A stretch of DNA of 64,000 nucleotides from Bacillota bacterium. GTDB lineage: Bacteria; Bacillota; Clostridia; Acetivibrionales; DSM-27016. Position 1 is the stretch's first letter; each line of letters opens with the position of its first letter. The notes below the pieces were generated by a model. That model saw nothing but the letters and a program-made list of their open reading frames with translations, ran no database searches and had not been told where the DNA came from. Below are positions 53,323 through 62,193 of the stretch, in pieces. Location: assembly GCA_023390115.1 (NCBI GenBank), contig JAEWDM010000022.1:62001-126000 (forward strand), in the 5' to 3' direction. Both the position numbers and the translations under genes were made by a program.

Positions 53323-53778
53323 TTATTTAGCCCAGGGAAAAGAAGCCCCTTTATTCCTGAGCTCATCTTTAAAATCACCCATTACATCCACATTGTTGGG
53401 CGCTATCACAAAAATTCCCGCCGCTACCTTCTGAATCGTTCCGTCCAGTGCATATATGGAACCGCTTAAGAAATCAATTATTCTCTGGGCACATTCCTTT
53501 TCAACCTGCTCAAGGTTTACTACAACAGGCTTTTTATTTTTGAGATGATCACATATGTCCTGAGCATCATCAAAATTCTCCGGCTGCATAATCACCACTT
53601 TGAACTGGGATGCAGAATGAATATTTACCACCTTGCTCTGCTGCTTTTTAGAAGATGGCTGCAAAAATTGAGGATGCAGCACCTGATCCTTCTCTAAATC
53701 CTGATCTTCAATTATTTCCTCCTCTTCTTCAGCCTCCCAGCCCACAAAATTAAGAACCTTGTCAAACAACTTTGCCAT
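53323..53778 (-). CDS. sepF: Cell division protein SepF
   Basis: This 151-residue SepF has an N-terminal membrane-binding helix (MAKLFDKVLNFVGW), an acidic linker and a C-terminal SepF core (about 60-145: KNKKPVVVNLEQV and the VAAGIFVIAPNNVDV strands). SepF assembles into rings and tethers FtsZ to the membrane. It lies between yggS and yggT in the usual order. Confidence 0.93.
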   Translation of the reverse strand: MAKLFDKVLNFVGWEAEEEEEIIEDQDLEKDQVLHPQFLQPSSKKQQSKVVNIHSASQFKVVIMQPENFDDAQDICDHLKNKKPVVVNLEQVEKECAQRIIDFLSGSIYALDGTIQKVAAGIFVIAPNNVDVMGDFKDELRNKGASFPWAK

Positions 53779-53856
53779 AAGCTTAATCCTCCCTGTTTTT
53801 CCTTAGTAAACCTTTAATATGGTAATATATTTTTTTAATTAACAGCAAAAATTATT

Positions 53857-54558
53857 TTATGTCCTTCGTCCGAATATGGCTGTGCCTATCCTGACCATAT
53901 TTGCCCCTTCTTCAATTGCCACCTCAAAATCATTGCTCATGCCCATTGAAAGGTGACGCATATCTATATTATCAATATTTTCCTTCTTTATGTCAATAAA
54001 TATTTTATTTAAGTCCTTAAAAACATATCTTACCTCTTCCGGATTATCTGCAAAAGGAGCCATAGTCATGAGTCCCTTAACTCTTATGTGGCTATGGGAT
54101 GCAAGCTCCCTGGCCAAATCCATAACGCTGTCCGGGGAAATACCGTATTTTGACTTTTCGCCCGAGACATTGACTTGTATAAGTATGTCCGCCGGTCTGT
54201 CTATTTTCTTTGCCCTCTCCTGTATTTCCTCTGCAAGCTCGGCCCTGTCAACAGAATGTATCAGCTTTACCCTGTCAATAATATACTTTACCTTATTTGT
54301 TTGAAGATGGCCTATCAAATGCAAATTACATTTCCTATCTATCTTATCGTATTTCTCGCACAATTCCTGAACCCTGTTTTCTCCCAGCTCAGCCATACCG
54401 CAGTCAACAGCCGTAATAATTCTTTCAGGCTCAATTGTTTTTGAAACGGCTATAATCTGAATTTCCCTGGCATCCCTTCCGCTTTTTTCAGCCGCCGCCC
54501 TCACCCTTCTTATGATATCCGATATATTATTCCTTATGATATCCGAGTCACTGCTCAT
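53857..54558 (-). CDS. yggS: YggS/PLPBP family pyridoxal phosphate homeostasis protein
   Basis: This 233-residue PLP-binding protein has the PLP lysine near residue 40 (IIAVSKTIEPE) and motifs GENRVQEL and HLIGHLQTNKVKYII. It regulates free PLP and amino acid balance without known catalysis. I chose ATG 54558, which overlaps the preceding stop (ATGA, 54555-54558); the longer frame lacks the family start. It is coupled with the HlyD-like gene upstream and followed by sepF. Confidence 0.93.
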   Translation of the reverse strand: MSSDSDIIRNNISDIIRRVRAAAEKSGRDAREIQIIAVSKTIEPERIITAVDCGMAELGENRVQELCEKYDKIDRKCNLHLIGHLQTNKVKYIIDRVKLIHSVDRAELAEEIQERAKKIDRPADILIQVNVSGEKSKYGISPDSVMDLARELASHSHIRVKGLMTMAPFADNPEEVRYVFKDLNKIFIDIKKENIDNIDMRHLSMGMSNDFEVAIEEGANMVRIGTAIFGRRT

Positions 54559-55829
54559 TGCCCTATCACCTGCCCCTCCTGAATATTTCCGGGCTTGCAT
54601 ACATATACGTCATATAAGCCCATATTATTTTTACCCTTTTCCTCCATATCAGTTATAATTGCAAACTCGTCATTTCTGCCTACAATTTTTACCGGCTTGA
54701 TTGTGGCGCAATTTGCCCTTACAAGAACTATTGAAGCACTCATGGAGGAATAATCCGCATCCCTTAAGCTGCTTAAGGGAACCTTATAGCCTTCATAATA
54801 TCTGGATATAATATCTATATTTGTTTTCCTTAAAGCGGCGGTCTCACTCATTCCCTCGCTCACCTTTACGGCTGTTATGTGTTTTCCCGCTTTATTTCCT
54901 GAAATATATTCTATCTTGCCCTTTACGGTTCTATTTATTTCATTCATTCTTACGCTTACCGTATCTCCCTGCTTGAATATCGCTGCCTCATCAGGTTCAA
55001 GGGCCGCCACCATATGAAACTCTATATCCTTTATTATTTTTGCAAATGGCTTTTCCGCCTCAAGCCTTTTTCCGTTAATGTTGTTAACTGAGTACTGAGT
55101 CTTGATTCCTTCAAGGAATCCCGGTGTGAGCTCCTTTATGAAGTCCCTGCTCAATATTTCCTCATATCCGTCGACAACATATGATATTACCCCGGGTGAT
55201 TTTGACCTTATTACATTCGTGCTGGCTCTAATCTGAGCCTGCAGGGCATCTTTTTCCTGCTTCAGCGAATTCATATGGGCATCGGCGCTTCCGGTATCTC
55301 CGTTTATGGAGGCCTTTTTCTGAATGAGGGAATTTATCTGAAGCCTGATTTCCTCGCTCTCGGGAATATTGTTACTGCCGCTTAATTTTACCATCTCTCT
55401 TATTTTGGTGTCTATTTCACTTTCTATTTTAATTATATCACTGGAAAAAATTTTTTGGTTTTTATTTTTTTCCTGTTGTGCCTTTATTATTTCAATGTCC
55501 TTTTCCTTCAAAGCAGTCAGAAGATTTTCGGAGCTTTCTCCAACAACGGTAGCCACGCCAAAGCTGGCCGGTACTTTATCCCCCTCCTCTGCCTCGGGTA
55601 TGCATGTGCCTTCAAAGGATGATTTAAGAACCTCTTCATCCCTTATAAAGAAGGCTTCACTGTTAACAGATTCCTCAAGGGTTCCTATCTTTATCACGTC
55701 GGTATTTATTTCCCTGCCGTATACCCAATGTATAAGAGATGGGACGTAAACCAGGAGAAACATTATAATCAGGAAGCTCCCTACCTTTATTTTGGATATT
55801 TTATTTTCTTTTCCCGCCTCTGCTTTCAT
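54555..55829 (-). CDS. HlyD-like membrane-anchored adaptor protein
   Basis: This 424-residue protein has one N-terminal membrane helix (about 15-33), a periplasmic-adaptor-like pattern with long coiled-coil hairpin (about 110-200) and flanking beta segments (a barrel-sandwich-like part with GTCIPEAEEGDKVPASFG and the DTVSVRMNEINRTVKG piece). It resembles the HlyD/membrane-fusion type found before yggS-sepF in clostridia. No pump or ABC gene adjoins it. Export role is inference. Confidence 0.75.
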   Translation of the reverse strand: MKAEAGKENKISKIKVGSFLIIMFLLVYVPSLIHWVYGREINTDVIKIGTLEESVNSEAFFIRDEEVLKSSFEGTCIPEAEEGDKVPASFGVATVVGESSENLLTALKEKDIEIIKAQQEKNKNQKIFSSDIIKIESEIDTKIREMVKLSGSNNIPESEEIRLQINSLIQKKASINGDTGSADAHMNSLKQEKDALQAQIRASTNVIRSKSPGVISYVVDGYEEILSRDFIKELTPGFLEGIKTQYSVNNINGKRLEAEKPFAKIIKDIEFHMVAALEPDEAAIFKQGDTVSVRMNEINRTVKGKIEYISGNKAGKHITAVKVSEGMSETAALRKTNIDIISRYYEGYKVPLSSLRDADYSSMSASIVLVRANCATIKPVKIVGRNDEFAIITDMEEKGKNNMGLYDVYVCKPGNIQEGQVIGQ

Positions 55830-55838
55830 AGGAACCCC

Positions 55839-57131
55839 TTATATTTTAATTATTCCTCTGTCCAGCATCATCTGCAGAGATATGAGTACACCAAGCTTTA
55901 CATGCTCATACACCAGTCCCCCCTGCATATAGGCTATATACGGAGGCTTCATAGGGGCATCGGCACTTAGCTCTATTGACGAGCCCTGTATAAAAGCCCC
56001 TGCGGCCATTATTACCGGGCAATCATATCCCGGCATGTCCCATGGCTGGGGAGTCACAAATGCGTCAACAGCCGAACCCTTTTGTATTCCCTGGCAAAAT
56101 GCCATGAGGCTGTCAGGATTGTTGAATTTTATGGCTTGTATTATGTCTCCTCTTTTCTCATCCCATGCAGGTGAGGTTTCAAATCCCAGCTTTTCCGTAA
56201 GTGCAGCGCAGTAAACGGCACCCTTAAGGCTTTCCGCCACTATATGAGGAGCCATAAACAATCCCTGGAATAAAAGCCTGGAATGGCCCAGGGTAGAGCC
56301 CACCTTTTTACCTAATCCGGGAGTTGTAAGCCTGTATGCCGCTTTTTCCACAAGCTCTTTTTTCCCTGCAACATATCCCCCTGTCGGAGCAAGGCCCCCG
56401 CCCGGATTCTTTATAAGAGACCCGGCAGCCAGATCGGCTCCTGCCTCAACAGGCTCCATCTCTTCTGTAAATTCTCCATAGCAATTGTCTATAAGTATAA
56501 CGGCGTCCTTCTTAATGTCCTTTATATATTCAACAGCCTTCCGGATATCGGATATATTTAAAGAGAGCCTCCAGCCATAGCCCTTTGAGCGCTGAATAAG
56601 CACCAGCCTTGTATTTGTGCCCACCGCGTTTTTAATACCCTCAAAATCCATTCCTCCGTCGGGAAGCAAATCAACCTGCCTGTATGAAATTCCGAACTCC
56701 TTAAGAGAGCCTCCTCCCGTTTCCCTTATCCCTATAACTTCCTCCAGTGTATCATATGGCTTTCCGGTAACAGACAACAGCTCGTCTCCCGGCCTTAAAA
56801 CTCCGTACATGCATATGGCAAGAGCCTGTGTTCCGGATACTATCTGGTGCCTTACAAGTGCGGCCTCCGCTTTAAAAACATCTGCATAGACCGAGTCCAG
56901 TATTTCTCTTCCCCTGTCGTCATATCCATAGCCCGTTGTTCCCGAGAAATGTGTTTCGCTTACATTGTTTTTTTGCATTGCCCTTATTACCTTGAACTGA
57001 TTGTATTCCTTTATTGAATCAATGCTCCCCAGAACATCGGCAATAGTCCTTTCAGCGCTGTTGGAGAGCTTTATGATGCTTTCGTCAATTCCAAATTCAT
57101 TTTTCAAAAATGCCTGAGACTTAAAATTCAT
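55839..57131 (-). CDS. Methionine gamma-lyase family PLP protein (aluminium-resistance type)
   Basis: This 430-residue fold-type-I PLP enzyme of the PF06838 group, once called aluminium resistance protein, has the likely Schiff-base Lys in AAGSLIKNPGGGLAPTGGY (about 240) and an N-terminal HFSGTTGYGYDDRGRE segment. Members are thought to act in sulfur amino acid breakdown. It precedes the HlyD-like gene by 9 bp on the minus strand, probably one transcript. Confidence 0.88.
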   Translation of the reverse strand: MNFKSQAFLKNEFGIDESIIKLSNSAERTIADVLGSIDSIKEYNQFKVIRAMQKNNVSETHFSGTTGYGYDDRGREILDSVYADVFKAEAALVRHQIVSGTQALAICMYGVLRPGDELLSVTGKPYDTLEEVIGIRETGGGSLKEFGISYRQVDLLPDGGMDFEGIKNAVGTNTRLVLIQRSKGYGWRLSLNISDIRKAVEYIKDIKKDAVILIDNCYGEFTEEMEPVEAGADLAAGSLIKNPGGGLAPTGGYVAGKKELVEKAAYRLTTPGLGKKVGSTLGHSRLLFQGLFMAPHIVAESLKGAVYCAALTEKLGFETSPAWDEKRGDIIQAIKFNNPDSLMAFCQGIQKGSAVDAFVTPQPWDMPGYDCPVIMAAGAFIQGSSIELSADAPMKPPYIAYMQGGLVYEHVKLGVLISLQMMLDRGIIKI

Positions 57132-57298
57132 TTAAATTGTCCTCGATTCGTATTATATGTCTGCAATAATTTTATACGACCTTTGTCCTTATTTCAATAA
57201 TATTCTTTCGGTAATCCCGATTTTTAGGTATTTAGGCCTATATCTTTTCCCCTTGCTTTTACAGGAAATATATTATACTATCGATACCGGTGATTAAT

Positions 57299-58219
57299 TT
57301 GAATATTAAATATATTGTAGATGAGCAGTACTCCGGTAAAACGGTAAAATTTATTTTGAAAAATATAATTGAATTGTCTGAGCGGTTTATAAAAAAGCTG
57401 AAGAATTCAGGAGGTATATTATGCAATTCCGCCCCGGCATATGTAAATGCAGTGGTAAAAAAGGGAGATGCCATAGAGATTTTAATGGATTTCACGGAAG
57501 AGTCGAAGGAAATAATTCCCGAAAACATTGATATCAATATTATATTTGAAGACGAGTGGATGATAGTTCTTGACAAGCCGCCGTATATGGTTGTTCATCC
57601 CACCTTCAATTATGCGTCCGGAACTCTTGCAAATGCTGTGGCTTATTATTTAAAGCGCAAAGGGGAATTTAAAAAGATTCGTCCCGTAAGCAGGCTGGAC
57701 AGAGATACCTCCGGGATAATAGTTTTTGCAAAAAGCCCTTTCGTGCAGGAGGCGTTAATAAGGCAGATGAAGGATAAGACCTTTTCAAAGGAATATATGG
57801 GAATAGTATATGGAAATATGGGCCAAGGCACAGGCACTATAGACCTTCCCATAGACCGAAAGCCGGGAAGCATAATCACAAGGCATATAGCTCCATCCGG
57901 AATGCCCTCCGTAACCCATTATTCCGTACTGGAGATCCTGAACAATTCCTCTTTGCTAAGGTTTAAGCTTGAGACAGGAAGAACCCATCAGATAAGGGTT
58001 CACTGCCAGGCAATAGGACACCCCATTGTTGGAGACAGCTTATATTCTCATATTCTGCCCGATACCGGTTTTCCCTGTCTTCCGGCCGGTGTTGCGGACC
58101 GTCAGGCGCTTCACTCATGCAAGGTTTGCTTTGTTCATCCGTTTTCTAAGAAAAGCATGGAGCTTACTGCTCCACTTCCGGACGATATAAAAAATCTTCT
58201 GGAAATATTAAGAAAATAA
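57299..58219 (+). CDS. RluA-family rRNA/tRNA pseudouridine synthase
   Basis: This protein of about 306 residues isomerises uridine to pseudouridine in structured RNA. The catalytic Asp is in the RluA motif SRLDRDTSGIIVFAKS (about 130-145), followed by LETGRTHQIRVHCQAIGHPIVGDSLY. An S4-like N-terminal part (about 10-60) precedes it. The start is uncertain: TTG 57299 has GGTGA 6 bp before it and is chosen; GTG 57290 is in frame. Exact target base is not deducible. Confidence 0.88.
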   Translation: MNIKYIVDEQYSGKTVKFILKNIIELSERFIKKLKNSGGILCNSAPAYVNAVVKKGDAIEILMDFTEESKEIIPENIDINIIFEDEWMIVLDKPPYMVVHPTFNYASGTLANAVAYYLKRKGEFKKIRPVSRLDRDTSGIIVFAKSPFVQEALIRQMKDKTFSKEYMGIVYGNMGQGTGTIDLPIDRKPGSIITRHIAPSGMPSVTHYSVLEILNNSSLLRFKLETGRTHQIRVHCQAIGHPIVGDSLYSHILPDTGFPCLPAGVADRQALHSCKVCFVHPFSKKSMELTAPLPDDIKNLLEILRK

Positions 58220-58230
58220 TAAGTTTTTTA

Positions 58231-58259
58231 TTTACATTATTTTACATAAATGTTATCAT
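58231..58259 (+). promoter_or_regulatory. Sigma-A promoter with extended -10 for the MerR-like gene
   Basis: TTTACA (58231-58236) and TATCAT (58254-58259) are 17 bp apart and TGT precedes the -10 box. It lies in the short gap after the pseudouridine synthase. Confidence 0.55.
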
Positions 58260-58338
58260 GTATACTGACAATATTATTTTAGGAATTATTATACAATTTT
58301 TATTCTTAAATAGCGGATTTTATTCGGGAGGAAATGTT

Positions 58339-58896
58339 GTGGAGATACTAAAGGATAGATATACGATAACAGAGCTCAGCGAACGTCTTGCAATTACCGA
58401 TCATGCCTTAAGATACTACGAAAAGGAATTCAATCTGAAGGTACCTAAGGACGAGAGGGGAAGGAGGTACTATACCCCTGAATATGCAAATATAATGTAT
58501 CAGATTAAAAAAATGAGGAGTGAGGGCCTTGAAATAAAGGCAATAAAAAAGGTACTGCAGGCAGAGAGTGTAATAGAATCATCTCCTGTCATTCTCAATG
58601 AGGACTCCTTTTCGGTCATACCTGTTAACCAGCCCGATAATTCAAAAGAGATAAGAGCATTTTTTGAGGAATTTAAGGATCAGCTTACTTCGGGTATGGC
58701 CTCTGAGCTGTCGTCCACAAGGGATCATATTAGCACTGAAATCAATAAAACAAAGCTTGAGCTGGGGGCCTGCGTTGAGAACAGCATGAGAAGGCTTGAA
58801 AATAAAATGGAAAAGCACTTTTCGGAGGTAGACCGCTGTATAGGTAATTGGAGAGAGAAAAATAAGCGCGGCTTCTTTAAAAGACTTTTTAAATAG
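58339..58896 (+). CDS. MerR-type HTH transcriptional regulator with coiled-coil tail
   Basis: This 185-residue protein has an N-terminal MerR-like winged HTH (about 5-70; ITELSERLAITDHALRYYEKEF and the following wing GRRYYTPEYANI) and a C-terminal helical part without metal-binding cysteines. It is thus of the MerR-like group that does not sense metals. GTG 58339 follows GGGAGG and is chosen; the frame opens 27 codons earlier over the promoter. Function unknown. Confidence 0.85.
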   Translation: MEILKDRYTITELSERLAITDHALRYYEKEFNLKVPKDERGRRYYTPEYANIMYQIKKMRSEGLEIKAIKKVLQAESVIESSPVILNEDSFSVIPVNQPDNSKEIRAFFEEFKDQLTSGMASELSSTRDHISTEINKTKLELGACVENSMRRLENKMEKHFSEVDRCIGNWREKNKRGFFKRLFK

Positions 58897-58945
58897 GCGC
58901 CGCTTTTTTAAAGGACTTTTTAAAGAAGCCGGAACAAAGCATATT

Positions 58946-58987
58946 GGGTTCCTTGTTATATATTTGATACGGGGACCCTTTTTTTGT
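58946..58987 (+). terminator. Intrinsic terminator after the MerR-like gene
   Basis: GGGTTCC (58946-58952) pairs with GGGACCC (58972-58978, one G-U pair), followed by a run of nine Ts. Just upstream, the gene's last codons and next bases form another inverted repeat (GGCTTCTTTAAAA at 58870 and its complement ending 58930). Confidence 0.85.
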
Positions 58988-59077
58988 TAATTTAATGTTG
59001 GAAATATTCATAAAATGTTAATATTAAACTAGTTTATTTTACACGCAATTATTCCGATTAAATAAATGCAGGGTTGG

Positions 59078-59083
59078 TATAAT
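59078..59083 (+). promoter_or_regulatory. -10 box TATAAT with extended TGG for the Spo0E-like gene
   Basis: TATAAT at 59078-59083 is preceded by TGG, about 33 bp before the start codon. No good -35 box lies 17 bp upstream. Confidence 0.45.
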
Positions 59084-59115
59084 ATTTATTTAAATACATA
59101 ATAGAGGAATAATTG

Positions 59116-59298
59116 ATGAATTTGTTGAAAGAGCTTGAAAAAGCTAAAAAGCATCTCGAAAAGTTAATAAGCATGGATAAGCCTTTAGACAGCAAAGAGG
59201 TACTGGCCGCAAGCGAAAAGCTGGATAAAATTATTCTTGAATATCAAAGGACCATTTATGACAAGCACAGATTGGATAAAAAGGAGGAACCCTTTTAG
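59116..59298 (+). CDS. Spo0E-like aspartyl-phosphate phosphatase
   Basis: This 60-residue helical protein matches the Spo0E family, small phosphatases that dephosphorylate Spo0A~P to hold back sporulation. The core motif appears as ASEKLDKIILEYQ (consensus S-x-x-L-D-x-x-I), near residues 31-43. The start ATG 59116 follows AGAGGA by 7 bp. It stands convergent with spo0A, a placement that supports its target being Spo0A. Confidence 0.85.
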   Translation: MNLLKELEKAKKHLEKLISMDKPLDSKEVLAASEKLDKIILEYQRTIYDKHRLDKKEEPF

Positions 59299-59352
59299 CA
59301 GTGTATTATAGTCAATGCACTCTTTTCGGTTATTTATGTCTCTTGGAAGAGC

Positions 59353-59385
59353 CTAAAACCCCCCATGTGGAAACCACACAGGGGG
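59353..59385 (-). terminator. GC-rich hairpin between the Spo0E-like gene and spo0A
   Basis: A stem of CCCCC and TGTGG pairs with CCACA and GGGGG around an AAA loop. It serves spo0A on the minus strand (followed by TTTT). Being between convergent genes it may serve both. Confidence 0.8.
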
Positions 59386-59393
59386 ATATATAA

Positions 59394-60197
59394 TCAGCTT
59401 ACCTTTAGCTCCAATCTTAATTTATCCGCTACCATTGCAATAAACTCAGAGTTTGTCGGCTTTCCCTTACCTGTGCTTACAGTATATCCGAAAAGGGCGT
59501 CTATTGCCTCAACCTGGCCTCTGCTCCATGCCACCTCAATAGCATGTCTTATTGCTCTTTCAACTCTGCTGGGGGTTGTATTATATTCCTTGGCGATACT
59601 TGGATAAAGCTGCTTTGTTATGGAATTGATAATGTCCAGATCCTTAACAACCATCATGATTGCGTCTCTTAAATACTGATATCCCTTTATGTGGGCGGGT
59701 ACTCCTATTTCATGCATTATGCTTGTGACCTCCACCTCAACGTTTCTGGAACCGGAAGCATGGTGATGGGGCCTTGATTCCATTGTGTGCTCGGGTCTTA
59801 CTACCACTGCCTGGTTTATGTCCTTAAGCTGCCTTATTCTGGATACGAGTATATCCATGTCAAACGGCTTGACGACGTAATATTCGGCCCCAAGTGCCAG
59901 AGCTCTCTGAGTTATCTTGTCCTGACCTACCGCGGAAAGAATAATAAAAAGAGGCCTCTTGCCCATAGGGGTTGCGTTTGTCTTTTCCAGCACCCCCAAT
60001 CCGTCAAGGTGAGGCATAATTATATCCAAAACAGCTATATCAGGTGTTTTGGAGGTAATTAGCTCAAAGGCTTCAAGCCCATCACGAGCCACTCCGGTGA
60101 CTTCAATATCATTTTGACTGTTCAGGTATTCACAGAGAATATCTCCAAATTCCCTATTGTCATCAGCGATGACTACCTGTATTTTTTTCCCTAACAA
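59394..60197 (-). CDS. spo0A: Sporulation master regulator Spo0A
   Basis: Spo0A is the response regulator that starts sporulation. This 267-residue protein has a receiver domain (about 1-125) with acidic pocket Asp11-Asp12, phospho-acceptor Asp near 57 (VLDIIMPHLDG) and Lys near 110, and a C-terminal Spo0A DNA-binding domain ending with TPSRVERAIRHAIEVAWSRG and the FGYTVSTGKGKPTNSEFI segment. It has a normal length and follows spoIVB on the same strand. Its promoter holds a Spo0A box. Confidence 0.97.
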   Translation of the reverse strand: MLGKKIQVVIADDNREFGDILCEYLNSQNDIEVTGVARDGLEAFELITSKTPDIAVLDIIMPHLDGLGVLEKTNATPMGKRPLFIILSAVGQDKITQRALALGAEYYVVKPFDMDILVSRIRQLKDINQAVVVRPEHTMESRPHHHASGSRNVEVEVTSIMHEIGVPAHIKGYQYLRDAIMMVVKDLDIINSITKQLYPSIAKEYNTTPSRVERAIRHAIEVAWSRGQVEAIDALFGYTVSTGKGKPTNSEFIAMVADKLRLELKVS

Positions 60198-60274
60198 AAT
60201 AACACTCCCCCTTAACGTTTGTAAATAATTATTATTTTTTGTATTTTACTTCCTTGAATAAATTTTATATAACT

Positions 60275-60303
60275 ATTATATTTGGCTTTCGACAAAATTT
60301 CAA
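60275..60303 (-). promoter_or_regulatory. spo0A promoter with Spo0A box in the spacer
   Basis: On the minus strand TTGAAA (60303-60298) and TATAAT (60280-60275) are 17 bp apart. The exact 0A box TGTCGAA lies at 60294-60288, inside the spacer, 91 bp before the start codon. This suggests autoregulation. The rest of the 405-bp gap to spoIVB is AT-rich without a gene. Confidence 0.75.
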
Positions 60304-60513
60304 GACGTATTTGCTAATATTTAGTAAATAATAACATTATTAACATTTAGTCTTTCTTAAAATGCTGGTGCTTTTAGTTGAAAAAATTTTTTATAATCTG
60401 TAAAACGTAGATTTTATGGCACTTTTAAGTATTTATTAAAAAAAACGGCATACATCTCAAATGATTTAAAAATTTTCTATAACAGTTATATGCACATAAT
60501 TTTTACAAAAATT

Positions 60514-60542
60514 TATAGATTCCATGCAAAACGGCATCTATA
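60514..60542 (-). terminator. Terminator-like dyad after spoIVB
   Basis: TATAGAT (60514-60520) and ATCTATA (60536-60542), read on the minus strand, are followed by AATTTTTG. It is about 60 bp after the spoIVB stop. Confidence 0.45.
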
Positions 60543-60602
60543 GGCTCTTACGGGAATCCGGAGCAAGGAAATTATGCGGAAATACTTTAAGCCGCGCTGC
60601 TT

Positions 60603-61958
60603 TCAGCCCGCTTCTGCAAGGCTGTTTAGTCTTCCTGAATTGGCACCGTCCAGATTTTTAACCATTCGTTCAATAAAAATACCGTATCCTCTCGTTGGAT
60701 CATTTACCAGCACATGCGTTACGGCACCAACAATTTTTCCGTTTTGCAGTATAGGGCTCCCGGACATCCCCTGTACAATTCCCCCTGTTTTATTAAGAAG
60801 CTTTTTATCGGTTACTTTTATAACCATTCCTTTAGTTCCTTCGGTGTTTTGCCTGCTGACCTTTATTATATCAATTTTAAATTCTTCGACATCCTTTCCG
60901 TTGATATTGGAAAGTATTGTGGCGGGACCCTCCCGGATATCTGATTTCAAGGCTATGGGATAAAGCCTGTGAGATATTTTATTAAGGGATTCACTGTTAA
61001 ATGACCCGTATATTCCATATTCACAATTGGTATTTATGGTTCCAAGCTTGTTTTCTTCTATAAAAACTCCCCTAAGCTCCCCCGGATTTCCCTGCTTGCC
61101 CTTCTTTATCGTTAATATTTGCGACTCTAAAATTTCACCGGAAAGCACAGGCATTAATGCTCCGGTATCTATATCGGCTATTCCGTGGCCTAATGCTCCG
61201 AAGCACTGAGTTTCGGGATCGTAAAAGGTCATAGTCCCTATTCCGGCAGTGCTCTCCCGGACCCAAAGACCTATACGGTACTTTTGATCATCAACTGACT
61301 TTACCGGTTGGATCTCGCCGCTCATCCGGTTATTTCCGCGCTTATACTTAATATCTACTTTTTCACCCCGGCTTTTCTCAATTTCCTCCAGAAGCTCTTT
61401 AACACTATTCACCTTTCTATTGCTGATTTCCGTTATCAAATCCCCTTGCTTAATTCCGCTCTGTTTGGCAGGTGTAATTCTTTTTCCTTCTATAGTCTCG
61501 ACATCTGAAATTCCTATTACAAGAATACCATCTATTTTTAGCTTAACTCCTATTGTATTTCCGCATGCGGCAATTTTTTTATTTGGTACGACATCCACCT
61601 TTATTGTTCTTAAAGGTATAACGCCTAATATTCTCAAATTGAGACTAACACTTCCGTTTTTTTGAGGCCTTAATAAAAGAGGGGATGACAGCTTAAAATA
61701 TCCCTGCTTTTTTCCTATTTCCCCGTCATTCAGCTTTACAACCCCTATCTTATCTGCCTTTATGCTTACGAGAAACGGGCTTTTTAAATCTATTACATGC
61801 TCCTCCCCCTCCAACAGCGTCATTTCTCCCGGCACTGCAAAGACTGTTCTCAAATAGCTTAAAAGCATAACCAGAAAGCATACAACTAAAAAAATAATAA
61901 ATTTCTTCCTGTGATGGCCTAAAGATTTTATACTGTTAATAATTCCTGTAAAGTTCAT
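60603..61958 (-). CDS. spoIVB: SpoIVB serine peptidase
   Basis: SpoIVB is the forespore-exported serine peptidase (family S55) that signals pro-sigma-K processing in the mother cell. The 451-residue protein has an N-terminal membrane anchor (about 20-40), a PDZ domain (about 140-215, LVIGISDVETIEG) and the peptidase domain ending with the nucleophile Ser in GMSGSPILQNGK (about 399). The gene follows recN and precedes spo0A, as in many Firmicutes. Confidence 0.95.
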   Translation of the reverse strand: MNFTGIINSIKSLGHHRKKFIIFLVVCFLVMLLSYLRTVFAVPGEMTLLEGEEHVIDLKSPFLVSIKADKIGVVKLNDGEIGKKQGYFKLSSPLLLRPQKNGSVSLNLRILGVIPLRTIKVDVVPNKKIAACGNTIGVKLKIDGILVIGISDVETIEGKRITPAKQSGIKQGDLITEISNRKVNSVKELLEEIEKSRGEKVDIKYKRGNNRMSGEIQPVKSVDDQKYRIGLWVRESTAGIGTMTFYDPETQCFGALGHGIADIDTGALMPVLSGEILESQILTIKKGKQGNPGELRGVFIEENKLGTINTNCEYGIYGSFNSESLNKISHRLYPIALKSDIREGPATILSNINGKDVEEFKIDIIKVSRQNTEGTKGMVIKVTDKKLLNKTGGIVQGMSGSPILQNGKIVGAVTHVLVNDPTRGYGIFIERMVKNLDGANSGRLNSLAEAG

Positions 61959-62119
61959 TATCTTACACGCTCCTTGATGTCGTAGTCAGGAAGTTTAACG
62001 GGCTGCTAACGCAAAAACACCTGCGGATGGCTGTCAAAAAGACATACACGCCCATTTTTTATTTAAGTCCGTCATACTAAAGATAAGTTAACCTTAGAGA
62101 AAGCTATTTATTCAAGCAA

Positions 62120-62181
62120 ATAAAAGCATAAAAAACAAAAGTCCCCCGTTGGCGAAGAACTCTTGCTTTTTATGCTTTTAT
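62120..62181 (-). terminator. Intrinsic terminator of recN
   Basis: ATAAAAGCATAAAAA (62120-62134) and TTTTTATGCTTTTAT (62167-62181) are perfect complements. Read on the minus strand the stem is followed by a T-rich tail and lies just after the recN stop. It separates recN and spoIVB transcripts. Confidence 0.75.
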
Positions 62182-62193
62182 TTTTATTCTTTT

